Shown here one piece after another: positions 37,510-46,771 of a DNA stretch of 64,000 nucleotides (the first letter of the stretch is position 1; each line of letters opens with the position of its first letter). The DNA comes from Rhodohalobacter sp. 614A. GTDB taxonomy: Bacteria; Bacteroidota; Rhodothermia; Balneolales; Balneolaceae. The position numbers and the translations under genes are program-made. The notes beneath the pieces were generated by a model. That model searched no databases, was not told the DNA's origin, and was given only the letters and a program-made list of their open reading frames with translations. The DNA is taken from positions 586,743 through 650,742 of the forward strand of contig NZ_JAKEDS010000003.1 of NCBI RefSeq assembly GCF_021462415.1. The letters run 5' to 3'.

Positions 37510-37560
37510 AAACAATGATTCAAGTTTAAAAGTTTTTAGTTCGGTGAATGGAAAGAATAA

Positions 37561-37664
37561 GTCATTGCGAACGGAGTGAAGCAATCTCCACATGTTAACT
37601 CCAAAAAGTGTTTTGGAGATTGCCGCGTCGCCATCCCGAAACGTCGGGATTCCTCCTCAATGAC
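37561..37664. repeat. Multi-stem intergenic palindromic repeat (second type)
   Basis: Outer arms GTCATTG at 37561-37567 and CAATGAC at 37658-37664 enclose two inner stems: GCAATCTCC at 37581-37589 with GGAGATTGC at 37615-37623, and ATCCCGA at 37633-37639 with TCGGGAT at 37644-37650. The element fills the gap between the Gfo/Idh/MocA and DUF1080 genes and lies within their shared transcript. It has the same architecture as the element at 2678-2786 but a different sequence. Confidence 0.75.
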
Positions 37665-37678
37665 CTTCAAAAAATTCC

Positions 37679-38998
37679 TTACACGCTCGGAAATGTCCAG
37701 GGACTTCTATAATCCGGTTTGATGATATCTGCATATTCGTGTTCATCAACCAATTTTCCATCACGCCCCCATTTCAGGGTATCGCCGGTGAGATAGGAAA
37801 GATTTCCCCAATGCGCATAGGAAGCAGCCAGATGCCCCGCCTCAATCGGTGTATTTGGAGTCTCATTTCCGCGAATGCTTTCGATCCAGTTATGGGCATG
37901 CACATCATGATAAGACGAATCCCCTTCCTGGAACGGAACGGGTTCAATTCTTGGATGATCATCCTGATCCATCACGGGAATAATTTCCCATCCTTCCCGA
38001 TTCACAACTAAAGTTCCGTCGTTTCCAACAAATGCGATTCCATAGTGGCGGTTATAAGGGCCCATTTCCAAACCACCGGTATGTTTCCAGGTCATATTAT
38101 AATCGTTGAAAGCATAGGTGGTAGTTTGCGTATCAGCCACTTCCATGGATCGGTTTAAACCGGAAAAGATACCCCCAATAGAGTGAACGGAGTTGGGAGC
38201 GCCATCAACATTCATTGCCCAAAGAGCGATATCCAGAAGGTGAACACCCCAATCGGTTTGAACGCCACCGCCGTATGCCCAATAGTACCGCCACGACCCG
38301 TGGAATCGATTTTGATTGAAGGCACGATCAGGAGCCGGTCCTAACCACATATCGTAATCTACACCCTGTGGAACGGAGCTGTTGTCAACAGGTTGTGCGC
38401 CGGCTCCATATCCAAAATTGCCCCAAAGATTTACATCACGAATCTTTCCAAGACGCCCCGATTGAACGACCTCAACCACTTTTTGCCAATGCTCTCCGCT
38501 TCGTTGTTGCTGGCCAACCTGCACTACTTTTCCATAGTGGTTCGCAGCTTTTTTCATGATATCAACTTCAGCGATGGAATTGGCAAGCGGTTTCTCGACG
38601 TAAACATGTTTGCCGGCTTGCAATGCATGTACTGTTATCAGGCAGTGCCAGTGGTCAGGAGTTCCGACAATAACTGCATCCAAATCACTGTTTTCGAGTA
38701 ATTCCCGATAATCTCCATACAGCTGAGGTCGCTCGCCTGTCATCTCTTCAATATCAGCAGCCCTGTCTTCAAGTACATTCCGATCCACATCACAAAGCCC
38801 GATACAATGCACGCCATCTATCCTCAGTGCATTTTCAAGATCTCCAAATCCCATCGATCGGCAACCGATCAGCGCAACGTTTACGGTGTCGGATGGAGCA
38901 ACGGTCAAATTTTTTAGTCCTGCCAGGGGAGCAACGGTGGCACCCGCAATCACACTGCCGGAGGTTCGTATAAACTGACGTCTTGTAAATTTGGTCAT
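37679..38998 (-). CDS. Gfo/Idh/MocA oxidoreductase with Tat signal
   Basis: A 439-residue NAD(P)-dependent sugar oxidoreductase exported by the Tat route (RRQFIRTSG, then a hydrophobic AGATVAPLAG). The Rossmann part begins VNVALIGCRSMGFGD, and VYVEKPLANS carries the conserved EKP lysine. QTDWGVHLLDIALWAM supplies the likely catalytic Asp/His. Export suggests the cofactor is tightly bound. With DUF1080 downstream it may oxidise glycosides at C3. It is the first gene after the susD terminator. Confidence 0.92.
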   Translation of the reverse strand: MTKFTRRQFIRTSGSVIAGATVAPLAGLKNLTVAPSDTVNVALIGCRSMGFGDLENALRIDGVHCIGLCDVDRNVLEDRAADIEEMTGERPQLYGDYRELLENSDLDAVIVGTPDHWHCLITVHALQAGKHVYVEKPLANSIAEVDIMKKAANHYGKVVQVGQQQRSGEHWQKVVEVVQSGRLGKIRDVNLWGNFGYGAGAQPVDNSSVPQGVDYDMWLGPAPDRAFNQNRFHGSWRYYWAYGGGVQTDWGVHLLDIALWAMNVDGAPNSVHSIGGIFSGLNRSMEVADTQTTTYAFNDYNMTWKHTGGLEMGPYNRHYGIAFVGNDGTLVVNREGWEIIPVMDQDDHPRIEPVPFQEGDSSYHDVHAHNWIESIRGNETPNTPIEAGHLAASYAHWGNLSYLTGDTLKWGRDGKLVDEHEYADIIKPDYRSPWTFPSV

Positions 38999-39168
38999 GG
39001 TTTTAAAGGTTTATTCGGTTTGAATGGTTGAGTAAAATTGCAGATTGTTGCTCTAACAATAATTGAAAAATCCATATCATGAAAGCGGTTTTTACCCTAA
39101 TAAGACACTTCGTATCAGAACAATTGTGCTTTCATTGAAGCTCTATCATACTACGTGAAGCTTGAAAT

Positions 39169-39207
39169 AAAAAAGTCCGAATGACAAACCATCAATCGGA
39201 CTTTTTT
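39169..39207 (-). terminator. Rho-independent terminator behind susD (module 1)
   Basis: Stem AAAAGTCCGA at 39171-39180 with TCGGACTTTT at 39196-39205 and T-run on either strand. It lies 32 bases past the susD stop and separates the uptake genes from the Gfo/Idh/MocA group. Confidence 0.85.
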
Positions 39208-39238
39208 AAAATGAGTCTGAAAACTTTGAATGACTATT

Positions 39239-40990
39239 TTAATATCCCGGATTTTGGTCCAGGTTAGGATTTGTGCTTAACACTCGAGAGGGATAAGGAA
39301 AAAGTTCCCGGTATCCTTCTGAAGGGCTTTTATCCCACCATTCTGCCTCGGTAAATTTTCCGAACCGAATTAAGTCTGTTCTCCTTCTTTTTTCCCCAAT
39401 AAATTCTCTTCCCCATTCGGCAAGCATTTCATCCAGGGTCAAGTCGGAATCCGTGTAAGAATATGAACTATAATTTTCAAAATTCCGCTGTTTTACGGTA
39501 TTCACATATTCTGCTGCTCCCGGTTTATTTTGGCGTATCAAACTTTCTGCAAGCATGTAATAGGTTTCAGCCAATCTATACTCCACATAATCTGCATTCA
39601 TTACGCCTTCAAAATTTTCAGGATATACAGCATATTTTACTAACCGTACACCAGAATTCTCTTCTCCGTTAGCAGTTGTGGACTCCGTTTCACCTTCGGA
39701 AGCACGGGCTACAAAATCTACATGAACCAACGGGTAATTTCGATATTCTTCAGCTCCCATTGCGGTTTCACCGGTAATGGGGGAATCCTGCAATCCATGA
39801 AGAAACATTCCCTGAACCTCGTCGTAATTCTTGTTTTCAAGGCCGGCAGGTCCAGAAAAATTAAATGCTTGTTTGCGTAAATCCTCATCATGATATTGTT
39901 CGTACGGATTACCAATCCCGATTTCCCAATCATATTTCTCCAAAAGCTGCGGATTATAATCCTCATGGGGAATGAACACCGGTTGAGATTCATTGGGTGC
40001 ATAATCTTGTCCCGGAACTGGAGGTTTGTGAGAAGGCTGAAGGTGCATACCATTATTTCCTCCCCCTGCAGAACCAAAGATTCTTGGCGCCTGATAGTGA
40101 TACCAGCGTTCTTGCAAGAAGCCGCCTCCCGTATATGTTCGCTCCCGGGGGAATCCAAAAATAATTTCTCTTGAATTCTCTGCATTATCATGGACAAATG
40201 GGCCATAAAAGGTGTCATCCAGTTCGAAGTTTCCGTGCTGTCCCTCAATAATTTCACGGGTTAACCGCTCAACCTCGGCATATCTGGACTCTCCGGTCCA
40301 CACTTCTGAATTGAGATAATATCGTGCCAGCAAATGTTTTGCAGCGGCACGGTTCAGTCGTCCTCTTGTATCTTGATAAGATCCGGATGGCAAATAATTT
40401 GCGGCATCTTCCAGATCTTGTACCACCCATTCAAATACTTCCTCTCTCGGGGAAGGATCCGGAGGGGTGCCAAAAGCCGATTCCGATATCGGAACCGTTC
40501 CCCACAGACTCAACAGGTGATAGTAATACGTTGCACGCAACACCCGCATCTCTGCCAAATGGGCCTGTTGGTCTTCCACCGTTAAACCTCCGGGGATCGA
40601 TTCATAATCCAGTTGGCTCAACTCATCGAGTAGTGTATTGGTTAAGGAAATACCTATCCAGGCTCCCCGCCAAGTCTCATATATTTCAGGTTCTTCTGAA
40701 GTCCACTGGTGACGATGAAAGCGAATGAATTTACCTTGATCAAACCAGTGCCCTCCTTTTTGACTGATGACAATCTGATCTGCAGTCAATTCTTCAAGAG
40801 TCATCAAATGCATTTCTCTGTAGAACCAAGCCCCATGCTCATAAACCCTGAGAATGGCTGCGGTGACCTCTGTACGGTTGTTGTAAAAGTTATTACGATC
40901 TATTCCGCTGTACAGAGTTTCATCAAGATCCGTGCAGGAACTGATGAGTATTAATACGAATAGTGCTAGTATGGAAATTAATTTCTTCAT
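39239..40990 (-). CDS. SusD/RagB family glycan-binding lipoprotein (module 1)
   Basis: A 583-residue outer-membrane lipoprotein (lipobox ISSC, Cys19) that binds glycan and forms a lid on its SusC partner. It shows the SusD N-terminal domain with TPR helices (MRVLRATYYYHLLSLWGTVPI, RAAAKHLLARYYL) and the family end LDQNPGY. The length is at the upper end for the family. The gene is 11 bases behind susC and followed by a terminator. Confidence 0.95.
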   Translation of the reverse strand: MKKLISILALFVLILISSCTDLDETLYSGIDRNNFYNNRTEVTAAILRVYEHGAWFYREMHLMTLEELTADQIVISQKGGHWFDQGKFIRFHRHQWTSEEPEIYETWRGAWIGISLTNTLLDELSQLDYESIPGGLTVEDQQAHLAEMRVLRATYYYHLLSLWGTVPISESAFGTPPDPSPREEVFEWVVQDLEDAANYLPSGSYQDTRGRLNRAAAKHLLARYYLNSEVWTGESRYAEVERLTREIIEGQHGNFELDDTFYGPFVHDNAENSREIIFGFPRERTYTGGGFLQERWYHYQAPRIFGSAGGGNNGMHLQPSHKPPVPGQDYAPNESQPVFIPHEDYNPQLLEKYDWEIGIGNPYEQYHDEDLRKQAFNFSGPAGLENKNYDEVQGMFLHGLQDSPITGETAMGAEEYRNYPLVHVDFVARASEGETESTTANGEENSGVRLVKYAVYPENFEGVMNADYVEYRLAETYYMLAESLIRQNKPGAAEYVNTVKQRNFENYSSYSYTDSDLTLDEMLAEWGREFIGEKRRRTDLIRFGKFTEAEWWDKSPSEGYRELFPYPSRVLSTNPNLDQNPGY

Positions 40991-41001
40991 TTTATAAAAT
41001 T

Positions 41002-44000
41002 TTAGAATCCAATATTTATGCCAAGGGAGAAGGTTGTTGTACGCGGATAAAAACTTCTGCCATCAATACCTGGTTCCAAACCCGTAGAACCAACTTCGGG
41101 ATCCAAGCCAGAGTATTTTGTAAATGTGAGAAGATTTCTTGCGGTGGCGTAAACCCGCATATGGCGGATATTGTACTCTCTTAAATCGAAGCTATATCCA
41201 AGAGTAAGATTATCAAGTTTTATATAATCTCCGCGTTCAAGATAGTAGTCCGAGTATTGTGTAGGTGCATTTATATGAGAGTATTTGTCAAGCACATCCT
41301 GAAGTTGATTATAACTTGCAAGGGTAGCCGGGTTTGCATAATACATCGGGGTTAAATTCAGCACATCGTATAAAAACTCTCCTCTGAAAAAGATATTTAA
41401 ATCCCAATTTTTATAAGCAAATCTATTACTCCAGCCTCCATTCATTTTTGGCAAGCCATTACCGATATAGCGTCTGTCATCTAATGACATTTGATCGGGG
41501 GTAGCGGTTGAACCATCTTCTTTGTAAAAGAGCCAGTTCCCATCCTCCGTAAACCCGGCGTGCTTATATCCATAGAAACTACCGATACGCTTGCCCTCTT
41601 CGAGTCGCATGGCAGGACCAAGAGATCCCGGAGCCGGTAAATCAGCCAGTTCAATATAGCCTCGCTGATAGAATTCATTCGACAGGCTTGAAACTTCGTT
41701 GTGCAGATAGGACCAATTAACCGTTGAAATCCATTGGAAATCTTCGTTATTCATTACCCTGTATTCCACCAAGACTTCAATCCCTTTATTATTTATGGAA
41801 CCTACATTTGTGAATATATCAGAGTGAACACTTGGGGGTTGGGGAGCATCATAATTAAAAAGAAGATCCTCGGTAGTTCGATTATACAAATCGATATTAC
41901 CACTTATCTTTCCTTCGAGGAAAGAGTAATCGATTCCAAGGTTAAACTCTTTTTTCGTCTCCCATCGCAGATTTGGATTTGGATTCTGAGCCGGTCCCCA
42001 TCCTGCATACCAGCTATCTGTCTGATAATCGTAATAGTTTCCAAAAGTACCCAGAGTTACCAACGATTGATACGGGTCGAAATCCTGGTTGCCAGTTTCT
42101 CCGTAGCCAAAGCGTATCATCAGGTGGTCCAGGACATCAATGTTGTTCATAAATGGCTCATTTGTTAATCGCCATCCAACAGACAGGGCAGGAAATGTTC
42201 CCCATTTATTTTGATTTCCAAACTTGGAAGATCCCTCATGCCTTACACTGGCAGTCAGTAAATATTTGTTATCGAAGGAATAGTTAATCCGCCCAAAAAA
42301 GCCGATTAATTTGCTCTGATCTTTATAGGTATCCATGTTGGCGCGGCCATCAGTTAAAAACTGGCCCGCTCCGATATCGTACCAGCTTGTGGCATCTGTT
42401 ATGAAATCGAAATTTTCGGCAGAAAACTGATCATAATTAAAATCCTGATAACTATAACCGGCTAAAACATTGAATCTGTTGCGGTCAAAATCGAACTCAG
42501 AGTCCAGTGTAAAATCAAGAGTGTTATTCTCCCAGAATCTATCCTGTCTATAGGCGAGGCCATCGTAGTCATTATTTTTGGACTGAAATGCTTCACGGGA
42601 AATATACCTGAAATCTTTAATCATATTATTTTCATAGGCATATAAAACAGATGCTTCCAGCCATTGTGTAACAGATAAAGAGGCTCGAACACTTCCCAAA
42701 AGCAATCTTCGCTCCGCTCCGTCTTCATGTTGTTTCAGGCGGGCAACAGGGTTGTACTGATTGTGCATTCCCAATGGATCATAAAACTGCCCGGGGCTTT
42801 CCGGATCATAAACCGGAGACGTTGGATTTCGAATCACTGCCTGCTCAGACACCCCATTGGTGCCATATTCATTCTCAATAAAAGTACTCTGTAAATTGAG
42901 CTGTACATTCAACAAATCATTGAATCCGGTATGATCAATATTAATTCTACCTCCATAAGAGCGCCGGGAGGTTTCGATCATAATTGGCTTCGCATCTGTA
43001 TAGTTTATGCTACCTCTGTATCGAGTATTCGCTCCGCCGCCGGTAATTGCAAAATTATGCTCTTGTGTGAATGGTGTTTGTTGTATTTCATCGTACCAAT
43101 CGGTTTCATACCCAAAATCCTGATTTTCCGCTAACCTTCCCTCCGCAATTAATTGCCGATACTGGCTTGCAGTTAAAACCTCAACTTCGTTGGATATCAT
43201 TTCTGTTTGAAGGGTTGTCTGATATTCAAATTGGGTTTCTCCGCTCACTCCTGATTTTGTAGTAATATGAATTACCCCATTTGTGCCCCGGGTACCATAT
43301 ATAGCCGCAGCCGATCCGTCTTTCAGAACTTCTATGGATTCTATTTCGTGATTGGAAATGTTCTCTAAACTCGCGCCAGGCACTCCATCCAGAACAATTA
43401 ACGGTCCTCTTCCGGCTTCAATAGATGAAACGCCCCGCAATTGTATTCCAACGTCTGCATTGGGGTCAAATCCGGATCTCGAAATGGTAAGACCCGCTAC
43501 CCTTCCCTGAATCATGTCCAAAGGATTGATCGACACTCCTTTATTAAAATCATCGTCCTGAACAGAACTTACCGACGAAGTGATATCCTCTCTTCTCATT
43601 GTACCATATCCTACAACCACAATATCATCAAGGGTTGTAACATCGGGCGATAAATGAATATCTATTTGAGATCTGCCGTTAATTTCTACTTCCTGCCGGA
43701 TATAACCGACATAACTTACCGCCAAAATATTCAGATCATCGGGTACAGACAGTGAATATTCTCCATCTATATCCGTTGTCGTCCCTATGATGGATCCTGT
43801 AGCTTCTTCAGATCCTTGCGAAACAATGTTTACTCCGGGAAGCGCTTCCCCCGTCTCCGCATCAAACACGCGACCGGCAACTGTATGCTCATAGGCATCA
43901 AATGTATTTTCATTGCTCCATTTAGGGGCTATACCGATTGTTCTGTAACCGATCTGTTTATAAGTAAGTCCGGAATCCTTCAGTAAATTTTTAAGAATGG

Positions 44001-44271
44001 TGCTCAATTCCCTGTTCGGGTGAAGAACCTCCAACTCTGCAACCTTCTTCTTATCTAGAAGCTGACTTCTGTAGAGAAACAACACGTTAAACCTTTTTTC
44101 AAGAATAGTTAAAGCCTGTTTAAGGTCGGTACCTTTCTCTATTGTATCGTTATACTGTTTATATGGGATATCGTAAGTAACTAACTGATTCACTCCCTGA
44201 GTTGCTTTCAACTCTCTCGGAGGCGTTAGCAGGAAAACAAAAAACAGGATTATGTAGCCATATTTCTTCAT
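41002..44271 (-). CDS. SusC/RagA TonB-linked outer-membrane transporter (module 1)
   Basis: A 1089-residue TonB-dependent transporter. After the signal peptide an STN domain (about 45-120) allows signalling to the FecR gene upstream; a carboxypeptidase-regulatory-like domain (AGRVFDAETGEALPGVNIVS) follows, then the plug with the SusC-type GYGTMRREDITSSVSSV and LDMIQGRVAGL blocks, then the barrel. The last residues GINIGF end in an aromatic, as barrel proteins do. It makes a pair with the downstream susD and forms one regulatory unit with fecR and the ECF sigma. Confidence 0.96.
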   Translation of the reverse strand: MKKYGYIILFFVFLLTPPRELKATQGVNQLVTYDIPYKQYNDTIEKGTDLKQALTILEKRFNVLFLYRSQLLDKKKVAELEVLHPNRELSTILKNLLKDSGLTYKQIGYRTIGIAPKWSNENTFDAYEHTVAGRVFDAETGEALPGVNIVSQGSEEATGSIIGTTTDIDGEYSLSVPDDLNILAVSYVGYIRQEVEINGRSQIDIHLSPDVTTLDDIVVVGYGTMRREDITSSVSSVQDDDFNKGVSINPLDMIQGRVAGLTISRSGFDPNADVGIQLRGVSSIEAGRGPLIVLDGVPGASLENISNHEIESIEVLKDGSAAAIYGTRGTNGVIHITTKSGVSGETQFEYQTTLQTEMISNEVEVLTASQYRQLIAEGRLAENQDFGYETDWYDEIQQTPFTQEHNFAITGGGANTRYRGSINYTDAKPIMIETSRRSYGGRINIDHTGFNDLLNVQLNLQSTFIENEYGTNGVSEQAVIRNPTSPVYDPESPGQFYDPLGMHNQYNPVARLKQHEDGAERRLLLGSVRASLSVTQWLEASVLYAYENNMIKDFRYISREAFQSKNNDYDGLAYRQDRFWENNTLDFTLDSEFDFDRNRFNVLAGYSYQDFNYDQFSAENFDFITDATSWYDIGAGQFLTDGRANMDTYKDQSKLIGFFGRINYSFDNKYLLTASVRHEGSSKFGNQNKWGTFPALSVGWRLTNEPFMNNIDVLDHLMIRFGYGETGNQDFDPYQSLVTLGTFGNYYDYQTDSWYAGWGPAQNPNPNLRWETKKEFNLGIDYSFLEGKISGNIDLYNRTTEDLLFNYDAPQPPSVHSDIFTNVGSINNKGIEVLVEYRVMNNEDFQWISTVNWSYLHNEVSSLSNEFYQRGYIELADLPAPGSLGPAMRLEEGKRIGSFYGYKHAGFTEDGNWLFYKEDGSTATPDQMSLDDRRYIGNGLPKMNGGWSNRFAYKNWDLNIFFRGEFLYDVLNLTPMYYANPATLASYNQLQDVLDKYSHINAPTQYSDYYLERGDYIKLDNLTLGYSFDLREYNIRHMRVYATARNLLTFTKYSGLDPEVGSTGLEPGIDGRSFYPRTTTFSLGINIGF

Positions 44272-44317
44272 GTTTTTCTAATTGTAGCTGGTGATTGTTA
44301 TTGTTTTGGTAGATATT

Positions 44318-45406
44318 TTAAAAACTTGTTTTTTCGATAATTACTGTATCGTTCACTTGGGTAATGCTGATATTCAGGACCTCAGAAACGGCATTTATAA
44401 GGGCTTCCAGGCTATAAAAGTCGACTGCCCCGGACAGCTTAATTTCGAGCAGTTCAGGATCCTCAACCTCAACATCTACGCCATATGTTCTTTCGATTCG
44501 ATGAACCAGATTTAAAAGTGGCGTATCATCAAAGAAAAGCTCGTTAGAGATCCATGAGGTATACACCCTGGGATTAACTTCTCTCATTTCAATGCCCGTT
44601 TGATGCTTGCTCCAGGTTGCCATTTCTCCCGGAGCTAAAATTGTAGCCAATGAATCATTTTCATCAACGTCAGAAGCAGTTACGCGAACTTTGCCTTCCT
44701 CCAATACTACTTGCGTTCCGGCCCCATAAGTTGAAACTGTAAATCTTGTCCCCATGACGGAGGTTGTTCCGTCTTCCGTTTCTACCTCAAACCGGGGAAT
44801 TTCTGCATCCTGATTTCTATTGGGTTGAATAGCAAAAAAAGCCTCTCCTTTGTGCAAGGTGACCCGAAGAGTAGGTTGTTGCAACCAATTTTCTTGATAG
44901 GATAACTCCGATCCTGAAGCCAAAATAATTTCAGAACCGTCCGGCAATGAAATGGTTTTCTTTTCACTAAACTCTGTACTAACTGTATGGACTCCAATTG
45001 ATTGGGCATCTTCTGTCCATACACCCTGCTGCATATACAAAGCAATTGCCCCAGACATGGCAACAACAAGTAATATTGCAGCTGCTTTCAAAAATATACT
45101 CAACGAATTTCCTGTACGATGTTGAGCCTGTGAAATGTCTCGTGATCTCTTTTCAGCCAGAATTTTCTCTTCAATCCTTTTCCAGTCTTCTTTCTGATAA
45201 GACAAATGGGAGGATTCAAATGAAATACCCGTGATAATACGTTGGGCTTCTAGAGCTAGCTCTCTGTTCCCCTGACTTTGCTGTATCCACAAATCCCATT
45301 CTTCGGCTTCTTTCGCTTCAGCCTCTCCTATAGCCCAGCGGACAAAAGAAGGGTTATTCATTAATTCTTGTTGAGTAAATTTCTGAGATTTCACGTATTT
45401 GCCCAT
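44318..45406 (-). CDS. FecR-type anti-sigma factor (module 1)
   Basis: A 362-residue inner-membrane protein with one membrane helix at about 103-127 (SIFLKAAAILLVVAMSG). The N-terminal cytoplasmic part would bind the sigma factor; the periplasmic part has the FecR domain (GSEIILASGSELSYQ, FEVETEDGTTSVMGTRFTV, LEEGKVRV) and a C-terminal STN-like DUF4974 domain. It would relay a signal from the SusC STN domain to the ECF sigma. It lies 46 bases before susC. Confidence 0.95.
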   Translation of the reverse strand: MGKYVKSQKFTQQELMNNPSFVRWAIGEAEAKEAEEWDLWIQQSQGNRELALEAQRIITGISFESSHLSYQKEDWKRIEEKILAEKRSRDISQAQHRTGNSLSIFLKAAAILLVVAMSGAIALYMQQGVWTEDAQSIGVHTVSTEFSEKKTISLPDGSEIILASGSELSYQENWLQQPTLRVTLHKGEAFFAIQPNRNQDAEIPRFEVETEDGTTSVMGTRFTVSTYGAGTQVVLEEGKVRVTASDVDENDSLATILAPGEMATWSKHQTGIEMREVNPRVYTSWISNELFFDDTPLLNLVHRIERTYGVDVEVEDPELLEIKLSGAVDFYSLEALINAVSEVLNISITQVNDTVIIEKTSF

Positions 45407-45639
45407 TTAGTGTCGAATAGTCTGATTTGACCAGACCATTCAACTTTTAAAAACAATCTTTAACCTATAGAGCAAGTGAAATCAATTTGTACTCAGTGAA
45501 TTTTAACTTTTTTTGATTTTTTTCTTAGAACTCAGAAAACCGATGGATGTATCTTTGCTATCGCTCACCATTACAAAGAACAAGGGCTTCTGATGCATCG
45601 AAATGGAAAGGCAGTAGAATCAAAAAAAGTTGGGGATTC

Positions 45640-46287
45640 TTAGCTAATAAAGAACCACAGAGCCGGTAAGACTTGAATAAAAACGGAAAGAACCGGTGTA
45701 GCGGTCTGGTCTTCGAAACTTGTCCTCAGCCTCTCCAAAGCCCTGTAAATGTGGTTTCGGATGGATTGATAATTAATCGACAAAATTTCTTCAATCTCTT
45801 CGTAACTCATTCCGTTGTAATATTTCAGGAAGAGAACTTCTTTTTGGCGTTCGGGCAAATCTTCGAGCGCATTCAACAGTATTTGTTTTTGGTTCTCTTC
45901 CAATTCTCCCTGGATGATGCTTTCCTCAATTGAAATCTGAACAGACGCTGCAGGTTCTTCTGCAAAAAAATCCAGCGGACTTATTTTTCTCTCCTGCCTC
46001 AGTGTTTTTAGAATTTTTCTCCGCAATGATGCCAAAAGATATGCTTTGACTGACCGAACCTCATCCAGGTACTCTTTGCGATCCCAAAGAGTAACAAAAA
46101 GGGCTTGAATAGAATCCCGGACCAACTCTGTCTGAGCACAAAGCTGTAACCCATAACCATACAAATCCTGATAAAAAAGATTGAAAAGTTGTTCGTACGC
46201 TTTCAGGTCTCCTTTCTTAAAAGCCTGCCAGAGCTGTTTCTCCTCTTGAAACGAAGAATCCGAATTATTCAATTGATCGATAGTCAT
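45640..46287 (-). CDS. ECF RNA polymerase sigma factor (module 1)
   Basis: A sigma-70 family ECF factor of about 215 residues. Region 2 contains AYEQLFNLFYQDLYGYGLQL and region 4 has DLPERQKEVLFLKYYNGMSYEEIEEILSINY. The chain ends in a hydrophobic tail (VLSVFIQVLPALWFFIS) that may touch the membrane. The ATG at 46287 is preferred over 46305 because AAGGA precedes it by six bases. It is separated from fecR by 233 bases in which no gene is seen. Confidence 0.93.
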   Translation of the reverse strand: MTIDQLNNSDSSFQEEKQLWQAFKKGDLKAYEQLFNLFYQDLYGYGLQLCAQTELVRDSIQALFVTLWDRKEYLDEVRSVKAYLLASLRRKILKTLRQERKISPLDFFAEEPAASVQISIEESIIQGELEENQKQILLNALEDLPERQKEVLFLKYYNGMSYEEIEEILSINYQSIRNHIYRALERLRTSFEDQTATPVLSVFIQVLPALWFFIS

Positions 46288-46305
46288 GGTAGTCCTTAAC
46301 TCCAT

Positions 46306-46771
46306 CGTTGAGGATGCATATTTATGTAGACATATACATCTTCAGAACAAGCTGTTTTCTTTCTGACGATTCAGGAACTAAATCATAAATAATATACTAA
46401 TGTATCTGTAGTTGTAATTCAATATAAATTTTTGGGATGTCCCATGATTCAGGCGGATTTCAAAATCTCACTTTTTCATTCATAACCTGCATTTATAATA
46501 GCAGACCAGTTCCTTGATCAAGATTTCTTTTCCTGAAAAATCCTGATCAAACATTTATAACCATCGTTAATGGATGGGCAATAAATACAACGAGGAGCAA
46601 AATTATTTTGTGATACTAACCGCAAATCATACCGGATGCTGCCACACCTCTCCCAAACGTCCAAACTGGAATATCAGGAATAACAAATAAGGCTGGATGG
46701 AAAGAGTTAAGGTTATCAGCTGCGTACAACTCGGAATTTCTTACCGGTGCTGCTGTTTACTATCTAAAACA
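46306..46771. other. 466-base gap between ECF sigma and sulfatase genes
   Basis: No complete gene is visible. The right half holds a coding-like relic (46616-46757); the left part, next to the sigma factor, is AT-rich and would contain its promoter, though no clear -7/-33 pair stands out. Confidence 0.6.
46616..46757 (-). pseudogene. Short coding-like relic behind the sulfatase
   Basis: On the minus strand 15 bases after the sulfatase stop, about 45 codons stay open between two stops and read like protein: near the middle ELYAADNLNSFHPALF, near the end WTFGRGVAASGMICG. The composition and the hydrophobic/Gly pattern suggest the C-terminal end of a flavoprotein-like dehydrogenase (LYAA..., TFGR..A), but the match is weak. 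There is no start codon in frame, so it is a remnant if real. Confidence 0.35.
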
